From the NCBI GenBank assembly GCA_032718865.1, contig JALUTQ010000009.1, positions 62,001-126,000 on the forward strand: 64,000 nucleotides of DNA, given 5' to 3'. The position numbers and the translations under genes were made by a program. The number at the start of each line of letters is the position of its first letter. Positions within the stretch are counted from its first letter, which is position 1. The notes below the pieces were generated by a model. That model was not told the origin of the DNA, searched no databases, and saw only the letters and a list, made by a program, of their open reading frames with translations. The stretch comes from Tilletia caries. Taxonomy: Eukaryota; Basidiomycota; Exobasidiomycetes; Tilletiales; Tilletiaceae. Below are positions 33,783 through 44,626 of the stretch, piece after piece.

Positions 33783-34510
33783 CTTGTCTTTCCTTGGAAT
33801 CAAAGAGATTAAAATGTCTGAGCACAGTGGACTGTGAGAATTGGAACGACTGGTTGTCGACTCATGGTCGGACGAGTCCGACTAATGCGACTAAAAATCC
33901 AACTACCATTCAATTAATAATCTGCTTGGTCGGTTTTTAGTCTGCGGAACGGGTTGAGAATGGCCTGTGAATCAGGGTCATGATTCACAGGCCATCCTTG
34001 AGCCGTTCTCATCCTGTTTGACAGCCGTTTTCAGAAAGACAGTACTATAGCACTACTACTGGCCACTGGCCACTGGGCACTGGTACTATAGTCCTACAAT
34101 ATCACTGGTACCATACTCCATAGTCCTACTATAGTACTGGCTAATGATATGGTACTACAGTCCTACTATAGCACTGGTACTATAGTTCTACTATAGTCCT
34201 ACCATAGTCCTACCATAGTCCTACTATAGCACTGGTATATAGTCCTACTGTAGTTCTACTATAGTCCTACAGCCTACTATAGCACTGGTATATAGTCCTA
34301 CTATAGTCCTACAGCCTACTATAGCACTGGTATTATAGTCCTGCTATAGTCCTACTATAGCACTGGTACTATAGTCCTATTATATTCCTACTATAGCACT
34401 CGTACTACAACTAAACTCTGACTATTATCCAGCTAATAGTTCGCTGTTCGTGACTAAATTCGAATTGAAGTCGACTTATGGTTACCAAATATCATTGCAA
34501 AGGGAGGCCA
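33783..34510. repeat. Tandem repeat field between the two hAT genes
   Basis: From about 34040 to 34415 units such as TACTATAGTCCTACTATAGC and CACTGGTACTATAG repeat many times with small changes. It lies between the convergent transposase and kinase genes and probably holds their 3' ends. Confidence 0.7.
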
Positions 34511-36905
34511 TCATCGAATTTCTACAGTGTGTTTCGACGGGAACTGTGGAAGAGGCGCCTGAACAATATTCTGCAATCCCATACCCATGTTTAAGATTGT
34601 GTGCATGGTTGGACGTTCGTAGGGATCCAGCACCAAGATGTCAGGCAGGATTCGAATGAGATCGTCGTATGAAGAGTCTGAACCCCGTACCATTCGCAAG
34701 CGGGCGTGCAGAGGTGGACGTGGTACCACACCGGGCGGTAGTCTAGCACCCCGCCCAAATCCACGCTGCGGATCGCTGTACGGAATCCTCTCGTCGCATA
34801 CAGCGCCGAGTAGGGCGTCGGATCCGGGCCAGAGCTCTTGACCCATCTTGTCCATGTCTGCAGCGATGAGGCTGATCATCTCGTCGGCACGGCCGGCGTA
34901 CCAAGGAGGCGCGCCAGTGGGATCAAGCACGTGTGCGAGCACGACTCCAAAGCTCCAAACGTCTACCGCACTGCCGAGCTCCATGGAACGCAGCAAGGCC
35001 TCTGGAGCCCGATACCAGAGACTGACGACACTCTGAGATCGTAATTGGGGCGGTGGTTGACGTAGGTCTTCTGCGAGGCCGAAGTCGCCGATCCGTACGT
35101 GTCCTCGATTGTCGATGAGGATGTTTGCCGGCTTAATGTCAAAGTGAGATAATTGAGCCTGTAAAAGATATAAGCGCGCTGTGAGTCCGGAGTTGTGGAT
35201 GTTGATCAAGTTTGGACAGAGACTCACCAAGTGAACAGCCCGCAGTCCTTCAGCTACTTGTGACATCAAACTTGCGATGACGGCCGCAGAGAGGAGTCCG
35301 CGTGAGGGTTGATGCGAGAGGACCTGAAGAAGGTCGGTCTCGCAGAAGTCAAGCACAAGCTGGATTTGCGGGCGATTGGAATTTTGCACGAGTAGAACGT
35401 CGCGCAATCGTATGATGTTTGAATGGGAAATACGCACGAGCGCACCGAGTTCATTCCATACCGTCCTCGGAAAAAGACTGGTGAGTTCGGCCATTTATTG
35501 ACTTAATGGCAACGGGCTCCGGTTGAAGGTAGTCGCGAGCCCGGAACACTGAACCTTGGGAGCCAGAACCCACAAGTTTGTACGAAGTATACCGTCCGGG
35601 CCCCCGCATCCACGTAAAAATGTCTGTCGCCTTGACGAGGCACGTCTTCATGCCAAATACGAGGGAGTTGACCTCGCGCTGGCCATCCAGAGGCGCGGGT
35701 CGACACTTGCGTGTTGGTGAAGGGAGTGAGAGCCAACCGGATTCGGTCGTTGCCGGAATCGCTTCAGGGAGAGGGTGACCGGAAAGCGAAGGTCCGGCGG
35801 CAACCTGTGTCGGGTTGCAGACGGCAGGATCGATCTTCTCATGCGCCGTGTCGACGGGATTAATCCGGACCGCGACTTGTTCCGCGTCCACGGGATCAGC
35901 CGTGTCAACGAGATCGATCTGGACGCCAGCTTGGATGGGATCGGTGAATCGTACCGTGTCGATGTTGATGGGATCGGTTTGAACGACGGGATCGACAGAT
36001 TCGGCTTGGACCGCGACTTGCATCGTGTCGACGGGATCGGTCTGGACTGCGACTTGTACTGTATCGGCGGGTTTGGACGGTTCCGTCTGATCAGCTCCGT
36101 CCAGCTGTCTTCTGCAGGCCGTCAGCTCGTCCTCGAGACGATCGGCCTTGGTATCGAGGGCGTCGAACTCGGCTCGTAGGTTGTCGAGTACGGTCGTCTG
36201 GGTTTCGAGCTGCTCGTCGGCCATTCGGAGAGATAGGATGGCGCCATCTCGATCCTCGTTGGCTTTCCGGATCTGAGCCTGGAGAGCGCTATTCTCTTGG
36301 CGAGCGAAGTGTAAACAGGAGGTGAGTCGGTCGAGAGATCCATGATGGATGTGAAGCCAATTCAGCTTCTGCTGTAGCCCAGTCACTCGCTCGTGAAGTT
36401 CGACAACTTGCTCCTTCGCCACAATCCACTCGTGGACGTCGCGCAGGCGACTGGGCGTGACGGGAAATACCAGTCGTCCGTAGGCCCCCGCGGAGGAGAT
36501 GTGGTGGTGCGCCTCCTCTGGGGAGTAGCCGGAGTCGAGATGGAGGAGCTCAGCGGCGAGCTCCGGGATGAGAGCGTGAGATATGGCCTCAATGTGGTCA
36601 AGATCGAATCCGATGGCTTGAGCACGATAGTGGACGCAGAAATTGAGCCACAACTCTCCGACTGGGCCATAAGGACCGGCACCTCGTGTGTCGGTAAAGG
36701 AATCGGGAGGGCGAGGTCGTAGAGCCGTGCGAAGTACTTCGTTTCCAGCCGACATCGGCGAGCCAAAAAGTTTGTTGAAGATCGTGTCGAATTGGTACGA
36801 GGACGTGGGCCAGAACAAGCGCGCGCCTTCGCGCACCACCTCTTCAGCAGCAGCGGACGGATGTTTGCTGTGCGCTCGTACTTGTTGGAAGGCTTTGAGC
36901 TCCAT
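34511..36905 (-). pseudogene. Coiled-coil protein kinase, cargo of the hAT (one frameshift)
   Basis: The N-terminal part from ATG 36905 runs about 470 residues. It has a helical region, a likely coiled coil (about 165-275; ELHERVTGLQQKLNW, ADRLEDELTACRRQL), then degenerate VQTDPVDT-like repeats (about 285-365). The kinase domain starts KLVGSGSQGSVF and PVAIK. The frame changes near 35496 (ATAAATGG; one base too many), then runs LGALVRISHSNIIRL, HFDIKPANILI, GDFGLAED, SLWYRAPEALL and DVWSFGVVLAHVL. A 69-bp intron (35159-35227) with GTGAGT...ACAG keeps phase. The WYRAPE pattern is CMGC/CDK-like. HFD replaces HRD, so it is a non-RD kinase, but the catalytic Asp and DFG remain. Substrate unknown. 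The frameshift could be an error or decay. Confidence 0.7.
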
Positions 36906-38116
36906 TGCGGCAAAATTTCGCTGACGGCCGTGCAGGACATGACTGTCGACGCGCGCCAGAGCTAAACGGAAAGTAGTGCATATTAATTATTATGTAATAG
37001 TAACTCGGCGAATGCGAATGCTAATCGGACGTCGGACACGTCAAATTATTTGTCGAACTAATCCGACGAATTGTCGGATGCTAGTCTGAGATTTCTGTCA
37101 CAATTGTGTGTTCCTACTAATTTGAAGTGCATGACTCAAAGTAGTTTGTGAACGCGAAGGAGGGCCTTTCAAGCATCTCAGCCCGGATGAAAACCCAAAA
37201 AAGGGTCCGACTAAGACAAGGTTCGGCCAGTTATTATAAGTTGTCCATTTTTGGTCCGCAGTTAAGTTTAGTTTAAGTTGGAACCCGGCGCCGGCGCCCG
37301 CAGTTTAGTTTAGTCACAGTTTAGCCACTTACTATCATTACAGTTAACTTAATTTTTCGCCTGTCACTATACGTTACTTACAGTTATTTATAATAACTTA
37401 ATCGCGTCTCAGCCACCCAATTCACGCGGTATCTACCTCAAGATGTCTGGTACTATTCCAGTTTGCCATTCGGCACGTATTTTGCCGCCTCCGAGCTCGC
37501 TCGTACATGTTTCCTCTCTTGACTACCTCCAAAGACTCATGCTTTTTAGTTATTTTTAGTTACTTGTTACAGTTAATATTAGTTACTGTGGGCACAGTTG
37601 TTAATGGTTAATTGTTCCAGTTATTGTTAGTTACTGGATACAGTTATTAATAGTTGACTACTATACTTGTGATTTGTTACTGTGCGCACTGTGAGTAACT
37701 TTAAGTAACTGTAAGTAACTATAAGTAGCTATAAGTTTGCACTGTAAGTAGCTGTGAGTAACTGTAAGTTGGGTCAAATTTCGGCTTGCGAATGGCAACT
37801 TTTAGTGACTATAAGTTACCGTGTCCGGGCCCATACAGTTTAAGTTGACTTAAATTTTCCGGAGGCTCCGCCGCCCGCAGTTTAGTCACAGTTTAACTAG
37901 ATTAAGTTGACTTACCCGCAGTTGCAGTTAGGTAAGTTGGTAAGTTGCCGAGCCTTGGACTAAGAGACTAAGACCGACTATAGTCGGACCTGGCGGGGCC
38001 TTAGTCATAGTCATAGTCGGATGCCAAAAACCCTTAGTCATAGTCTAGTCTAGTCGGGACTAAGGCTTAGTCGGATAGTCTTAGTTTCTTAGTCGCCTTA
38101 GTTTTGCCGAGCCCTG
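36906..38116. repeat. Right subterminal, AT-rich repeat region of the hAT
   Basis: Unlike the GC-rich surroundings, this 1.2 kb is full of GTAACTGTAAGTAACTATAAG, AGTTTAGTTTAAGTT and TAGTCGGACTAA units. The last 140 bp mirror the left end. It also holds the promoter side of the kinase gene. No coding frame. Confidence 0.7.
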
Positions 38117-38388
38117 CTCAAGGTGATGGAGCTCGGCGGTGTTGTGCTCTCGCTTTCTGACTCCAAGGGAACTATGCTCGCCAAGGACACTAGCAAGGGC
38201 TTCACCAAGGAGATGATCGAGAAGGTGTACGAGATCAAGACGGCGCGGAAGGAGTTGAGCACGTTGGGCGATGAGGGTGGAGCACTCGTCTTCCACGGCG
38301 ATGGCGCTCGTCCATGGGATCTTGTCGACAAGTGAGTTCCTGTTCGCCTTGCAGGGGAGAAGACGCGTTTGCTGAACCCGACTTCTGA

Positions 38389-38502
<114 letters not shown>

Positions 38503-38706
38503 TGAGTATGGTACGCGATTCTATTAAGTTGACACCATTCAATCGAGGCTAAACAACTCTTCTTCATCTCATCGCAGCATGGGTCTGGAGCAATCTGCCA
38601 TTGACGTACTTGAGAAGACTCGTATGGCGAAGGGAAAGAACGTCCCGGTAAGGCGGCGAACAGCGGTGGTGTTACCGTGTCTGGTCTGGAGATGGCTCAG
38701 AACAGG

Positions 38707-40585
38707 TGAGAGAAAGAGCCCCGCCCCGTGGCTTGCACCGCGACGCACGCGAACGCTTCTCCTTCTCTTCTTCTTTGCAGTACATCAACCACCCAAGTCC
38801 CAAGGTGAGTGAGTATGTTGCTACTCACCCCTCTTCCCACCTTCTTCCTCATGACCTCGTCTCTGTTTCTCTCTTCTCCTTCTTCTTCTCCAGGCTCCAG
38901 CAGGTCTTTCAATCATGAAACAGGTACGTGTTTCATCACTCGTGACCAGATCGTGCGTCTGTAGTTCTGTGCTTCATGCTGACCCCGTTCCTTTTCTCCT
39001 CCCTGACGGAAGTTCCATCCCTGATATATGCGCTCCACCATTTTTCCGGCGGTTTCCGCAAGTCGCTGATGGCTAACCTTTCTTTCCTTTTTTTGATTCT
39101 TCCCATCGCTGACCCTGGATCCTTGTCGACTAGCTTGACGATCTTTTGCTTTATACCGCTACTGCTCACCTACTGCTCACAACGCTGACAGCTCTCTCAC
39201 CCTTGCCTTTCATACCCACTTCTTCTTTGTTGTGAATTGTGATTGCAGATGTGATTTACTGTTGCTTGCGCACACTGATGTTCTCGCTCTCAAGCGTCTC
39301 CGAGGCGCCCTTCAACACTCCAGGCTCGAGATGGACATGGTTTCGGCATGCATGTTTATTCGTGGGTGAGTCCGAGTGTGGATCTGCCCTTTCCCCTTTG
39401 ACACCACTTCCCTCGACTGACGATTCGTCTCTTAACATATGGACTCCCACTTTCCTATCGCCCCTCAACTTGGATGAGTGCTAAAGCTCATGATACTACC
39501 CTTAACCACCTACTCATCGTGCCAGTCCTTCTTCTTTACAGTGCAGGCCCATACGGCATACATTGGTGGAGACAATCAGGGGAGCGTCACAGGTCACTGA
39601 ACATGGGAGTGCATGCTAATATTTTCTTCCCCGTCCGTCTCATCGTCTGTCCCCGCTGCGCGCTGATCTCCGATTTGGTGTTGAATGCTGACTGCTGACC
39701 TTCTTAAGCTTCAACCTTTCATAGTTAGATCAAGCTTGGTTGACAATGATTGCTACCCGTACCCGCAACCGACCTCTTCGTCCGCGACATTGACCTCCTC
39801 ACAGTCAGTAGTCCTCTTACCCAACCTCTTCCCCAGCTATTCTCTATTTCTTCCTCCTTTTCTCCAAGCTCACATCCAAATACGCTTCACCCAGAACTTC
39901 CGCGCTCTGCATACGTCCTACATCGCCAACCCATTCCACCTCCTACCTCTCACCATCCCCTCCTCCTCCTCTTCATCCACAGCAACAAGCACAGCCGTCT
40001 TCCACCCAGCGCCCGCCGCCCACGCCCCACTCCCAACCAGCGTCGACACGTATTGGACGTCGTACAACAACCGGCACGCTGCCTGCTCCTTTCCCCTACT
40101 GACTACTCACTCCCTCACCAGTCACAATCCCCACCCTGTATTTACTACCAGGTCGAGAACATAATGCCAGCTGGCTGCTGGATTGTAGCTGCACTTCAGC
40201 CGGATGACAGCGGGTGAACAGCGGGTAGCTGCCTGATATGATCCAATTAAATTACTGGTTGTCAGTGGGTGTACAGCGGGTGAATGGCAGGTGAACGGCG
40301 GATGGACAGCTGAACGTGTGTCCACAGCGGGTAGACGCTCGGCTGCTGGAGACTGTATCTGACAGCGCCCGCTGTAGACCTGCTGTTGAGACGCTGCTTA
40401 CAGTCAAACAGGAAATGGTTGACCGTAGGCCCAAAAAAAATTTGAAGCTCCAAAGTTTCTTTTCGAAAACGCGACGCAATGAAAAGGAGGCAGACCTTCC
40501 GATTTTGCTACAGAGACCATGATCAATTGATGAGACCCTCCATCAACTGGCCCTGACATCAACTCAACATTCAACAGACTGTATC
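38707..40585 (+). other. Exon-like scraps and inverted-repeat sequence in the large transposon
   Basis: After the GDH1 remnant come tiny exon-like pieces with splice signals (38780-38804, YINHPSPK; 38894-38923, APAGLSIMKQ; an exon near 39249-39365 reading LALKRLRGALQHSRLEMDMV). I do not recognise them. CAGCGGGT repeats start near 40205. At 40396-40424 the sequence ending GGTTGACCGT is the inverse of 43287-43318. Confidence 0.4.
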
Positions 40586-42581
40586 CTCAGTAAAAACGTA
40601 TCCGCTGTGGACCCGCGGCTGAGGCAGCGAACCCGCTGCAGACCCGCTGACCCCCGAAATGAAAGTTTTGACAGTTTTGACGTCTCAAACCACCCGCTGC
40701 GTATCGGCGGCGAACCCGCTCTGAACGAAAGACGTCAAGTTCACCTCCCAGAGCAACAATTTCTTGCAAGATCACATTCTTACCACCCGCGGCAAACCCG
40801 CTGCGCACGCGCCGTGGCCGGTGAGGCGTGAGTACCGAGTCTTGCGCGTCTTCACCGGCCCCAGCTGTCCACTGACCAGCGACCACTGCTTCTATCCTTG
40901 GCAGACTCATCATGGCCTACTCGTCCTCCGACGCTCACCACACCTCTCCCCCTTTCACTCACAAACGAAGCTCGCGAAGGTTAGGTGAGTGCAGCATACA
41001 TTCTAGTGCCCCCCTCCCAGCAGCAGCCCCCCGACGAGCTCGCGCCGTGGAATATGCTTCTGAACCACCCGCTACGACCAGTAAGCACCTTTCCCTCTCG
41101 CTGCTGCTGCCCTGTCATCGTTGCTGATATCACTCTGCTATCCGGACCATCATCGACAAGCACAGCAGCAACAGAACCACACCAATGCCGCTCCCCACAA
41201 CCACTCGCACTACCACAGCTCACCACCGCACCCGACCCCGAGCCCGACGCCGACTCCGCCCGCTCCACACCCACCCTCGCCTTCCCGCCCTCACCAGATC
41301 TCTCATCACCGCGTGGCGGTGGGCTGGCTGCGTCGCTCTCGGTGCCCCAACGCCCCGGCCAGAATCGCGGACGGAGTAGCTCGCTTTTGAAGCTGGAGCA
41401 TATTCAGGACTCGCACGATGTCATGCTTGACCAGAACGCGGGCTTCAATGCCAATGCCGACTGGGTAAACCACAAGGTCAGTCCCTCCCTCCTACACACA
41501 TGCGCAGTGTCGTAACCCCCCCCCACACACACACTGAACACATTCTCTCTCTCTCTACATGAAGGCGCCTGGGTCGTCCACATCGTCCTCATCCTCGCCG
41601 GCAAGATCCTCCTCGACGTCGTCCCCGGCATCACCCAAGACGTCTCCTGGACACTCGTAACCTGGGCTACAAAAGTAAGTGCTTATCCTTTCGACCACAA
41701 CTCAGCAGTCTGTCGGTTCCAAGAATGCGCGCTAACTCATCATCTTGACTGTGGCCTCAGCACATGGAGATGGTCTTCAAACTGGTCAAGCATGTCTCTC
41801 TCCTCTTCTCATTCTGACTCTCTGCAGCTCACGCTTCTCCTTCACTGTTTCTTCTCCCCATCTGCAGTCGTGCTCGATCCCTCGCTGACAACTTAAACAT
41901 ACTGACATTCTGACAAACTGATTACTGACTGTCGTATTGTTACTGACCTTTTAACACATCATCTGCTGAGGTTTGCGTCTTCATCTATCAGTGTTCCTCG
42001 ATGCTCGCTCCAAATTCCGATTGTTGACGCCTTCATCTCTTCCGCAGCGCAGTAAGCATGCCAACCAACGATCGTTCTTTCTTCTCTCTTCTCTTGGTGA
42101 GTCTCACTCCTCTCAATCTCTTTTCGCAATGGATTAACACACAACTTCCACTCCCTTGAATCCTTACAGCGCAACATCATCTGTGGATTGCCGATTGGGG
42201 GAGGAGCGGAGGGGAAGAGAATACGACCGGACCTGAGCATGGGGAGAAGGAGCAGAGGAAGTGGGAGCGGGACGGGGCGGGCAAGGTATGCAGCAGGGTA
42301 GGGAGAGGCTGGGGGGGGGAGAGGTGGAAGTGTATTGGCAGCGGGTCAGCAGCGGGTTAGCAGCGGGTCAATAGAATCATTTTTGTCTGTCGATTTACCG
42401 CGTGTTAGCCGTGAGATAGCAGCGGGTTAGGAGCGGGCGACCCGCTGTAGATCGCGGATTCTGTGTCCAAGCGGAATCACAGCGGGTGACCCGCTGCTAA
42501 CCCGCTGGGAATGCGAGTCTCATCCGCTCCAAAGTCACCGCGGATTAGCAGCGGGTACACAGCGGGTTCGTTTTTACTGAG
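40586..42581. mobile_element. 2-kb CTCAG element C1 carrying ORM1 exons
   Basis: Both ends read CTCAGTAAAAACG inward. The 7-bp duplication CTGTATC lies at 40579-40585 and 42582-42588. About 290 bp at the left and 700 bp at the right match element C2 (57590-59663) in opposite orientation; the middle (about 40880-41870) does not and holds ORM1 exons. CAGCGGGT repeats mark both subterminal regions. No transposase gene is present, so it depends on one supplied elsewhere. Confidence 0.85.
41011..41673 (+). pseudogene. ORM1: ORM1 (sphingolipid regulator) fragment in element C1
   Basis: Orm proteins are ER membrane inhibitors of serine palmitoyltransferase. Seen: a Ser/Pro-rich N-terminus, then KLEHIQDSHDVMLDQNAGFN and ANADWVNHK ending at a GTCAGT donor (41477), then GAWVVHIVLILAGKILLDVV and PGITQDVSWTL, the first membrane segments of the family. 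The exon after the intron is one base out of phase, and another base is missing near 41658 before NLGY. The rest of the protein is absent. It is captured, decayed host sequence. Confidence 0.75.
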
Positions 42582-43511
42582 CTGTATCATCATGCTTGAA
42601 TTTCCGAATGATAGACATCGCACAAGATTTTACGGAATGCTAGCGAATGTCCAGGATACCATCTCTGCCGAGTTTCGAGGTGTTTGAAGCAGTTGTGATG
42701 GTGTGAGGTGTTTACGGTCAAGCTGTGGATGGAAAGAGGAGGAAACTCCCTGATGTAACCGTTGCTGCGTACCACCAACAGCAACAAAACTCAACGAGTT
42801 CTTCACCATTTTGTGCGATTCAACCTGGTAGTAGCAGCATGGTAGCTGATAATGCGCATGCTGAGCATTTCCCTAAGGTCTGTCGGGTGTTTGATGGCAC
42901 TGTGTGCCACAGTTGTGGTGCAATTGCTTCTGTCTTTTCTTTTCCTCTTGCCGTTCCCTGTCTGTCCTGTCACCGTTTCACTTCCATTTTGTCCCATTTC
43001 CCTTTCCCTCTCTCTGCCTTTGCCACTCGCTCAACTCAGCTCTCTCTTTCGTGTATGATTCCTATACTCTCTCCATCGAATCAGGTACTCTCTCGTCCTC
43101 ACTGCGTACGCTGGGTAACTAGCGGTGGTGCGGTCGTTGAGAAAAAGAATCATGTCACGCGCAAGTGAGGGCAAACACAGCGTCTGTCGCAAATGTGGTT
43201 GGTCTGGTGACCACACGGGAGTCACCGCAAAATCAGATTTGGCCTTCGCGAAATAAATCGGAGGGTGCTGTTGGAAATTACGATGGTCAACCACGGTCAA
43301 CCATTTCCTGTTTGACTGTAGCAGCGGTATGGGCAGTGAGTCTGCAGCGGGTCTACAGCGGGTCTACAGCCGGTGGGCAGCTTCACACAGCGCCCCCAGC
43401 TTTCCTGAGCAGAATTCCTGTTTTGATCAATCATTTTCCCCAGCGTCATCGCAGCGTCGAGCGACACGCCTCCAAAGTCCGCAGCGTTCTCCCAGCGTTT
43501 TGCCAGCGTCG
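42582..43511. other. Right interior and subterminal part of the large transposon
   Basis: No gene recognised. 42600-43280 holds short frames only. 43287-43318 (ACGGTCAACCATTTCCTGTT...) is an inverted copy of 40396-40424. After it come GCAGCGGGTCTACAGCGGG repeats, then CAGCGT-type subterminal repeats. Confidence 0.45.
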
Positions 43512-43556
43512 ACAGCGTTTTCACAGCGTTTTCACAGCGCATTCACTTTTCCTGAG
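43512..43556 (-). repeat. Right terminal inverted repeat of the large transposon
   Basis: Read on the minus strand it begins CTCAGGAAAAGTGAATGCGC and continues with GAAAACGCTGT units, matching 9912-9956 with two or three mismatches. ATGTAAC follows at 43557-43563. Confidence 0.75.
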
Positions 43557-44626
43557 ATGTAACGTATGTATGTACGTCGGAGTTTGGATCGTCGTCGTCC
43601 ACCTCAAGCAAAGCAAGGCAGGCAGGGGCCGCAGCGATCGGTGCTCTCAGCTCTGTGACGAGGGGCGAGCGGAGGCAGTTCACCAGCATGGACGATGGGA
43701 GAGAAGCTGGACATAATCCTGCCATCGAAGGCAATCCCCTGTCCAGTGTCCAATAAACAAGAGGGCGATCCACAGACGCCGCGCGCCGTATTACCGCTCG
43801 CCTCGTCGGGCAGCAGTCCGGGGTCTGCATCCTGAAGCGTGAAGCGTGAAGCGTGAAGCGTGAAGGTGAGACCGAGGTGAGCCCAGAAGAAGCAACAAAC
43901 CGGCGTCCGCTGAACCCTTGCCGAAAGTAGCATGCTGCCAGCAGCGATCCCAGCGCTAGCGAAGGCCCAGAACCAGAGTCCATTTTGATTCGGCGCTATC
44001 GACAGGATAAAGTCAGGCTTTCAGATTGCCAACTTGTTTTGTTTGCATGCGAGTTGCGACCCTTGTCCTCGCCTTCGACGCCAACCTCAACATTTCGATC
44101 CTCGATGCTGTCGATCTGACGGTCAGGGGCGTCCATCGACAGCAGACATGCGCACACATGGTCAAGGAATATTGAGAGAGAGAGGTGTTCGATTGGAACA
44201 TGATATGTATATGAAGAGCAGGAAAATCGAGAACCGAAGCCAGAAAGAAAGAAAGAAAGAAAGGAAGAAGGAAACGAAGGACGAAGAGAAGAAAAGCACT
44301 CGTGACAGAGGAGACGTGTTTGTTGTTGAGGAGACCAGAAGGGGAAAGGACAAAGGCGAAGGCGAAGTCCCGACCAGCCGGTCCGAACAGTATATGCTCC
44401 CGAGTAATCCGTCCCGCAGAGGTCGAGGAGCACCTGCCCTCTTCGCGTAGGTAACAAAAGCCCAGAAACGGTGACGATCGGCCCGAATGGCACTTGACTT
44501 GACGAGCCCGCCCGGCCCCGTGAGGGAAGCGGAGTTGGGGACCAGCCTTGACGAAGTAGGTCTCACGATATGCGCCTGGCGCTCGAGCTGGCTCGCTTGC
44601 TCGATGGTGCTGGGCCACTGGACCCA
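43557..44626. other. Right host flank; 3' region of the Zn2Cys6 gene
   Basis: Over 1 kb without a supported gene. A GTGAAGC heptamer repeats about four times at 43836-43864, and AAGAAAGAAAGAAAG lies at 44245-44262. A 213-codon minus-strand frame here (44013-44654) overlaps the end of the regulator gene and has no family signal. Confidence 0.5.

Larger units (their letters stand above)
28959..38116 (+). mobile_element. hAT DNA transposon, 9.2 kb, inserted in a GDH1 exon
   Basis: Ends CAGGCCTCGGCAA and, inverted, CAGGGCTCGGCAA. The 8-bp duplication CTCAAGGT lies at 28951-28958 and 38117-38124. Excision with one copy rejoins the GDH1 exon in frame (CAALK then VMELGG). Both subterminal regions repeat TAGTCATAGTCATAGTC and TAGTCTAGTCTA. 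The cargo is a hAT transposase (plus strand) and a protein-kinase-like gene (minus strand). A 756-bp miniature element is nested at 29401-30156. All borders are set by sequence, not by similarity. Confidence 0.93.

Noticed and set aside
34040..34415. CRISPR-like array
   Set aside because: Units vary and are contiguous with no spacers, in a eukaryotic transposon; it is a simple tandem repeat.
38777..38930. Last exons of GDH1 after 38706
   Set aside because: The short pieces (YINHPSPK, APAGLSIMKQ) do not match the GDH C-terminus.
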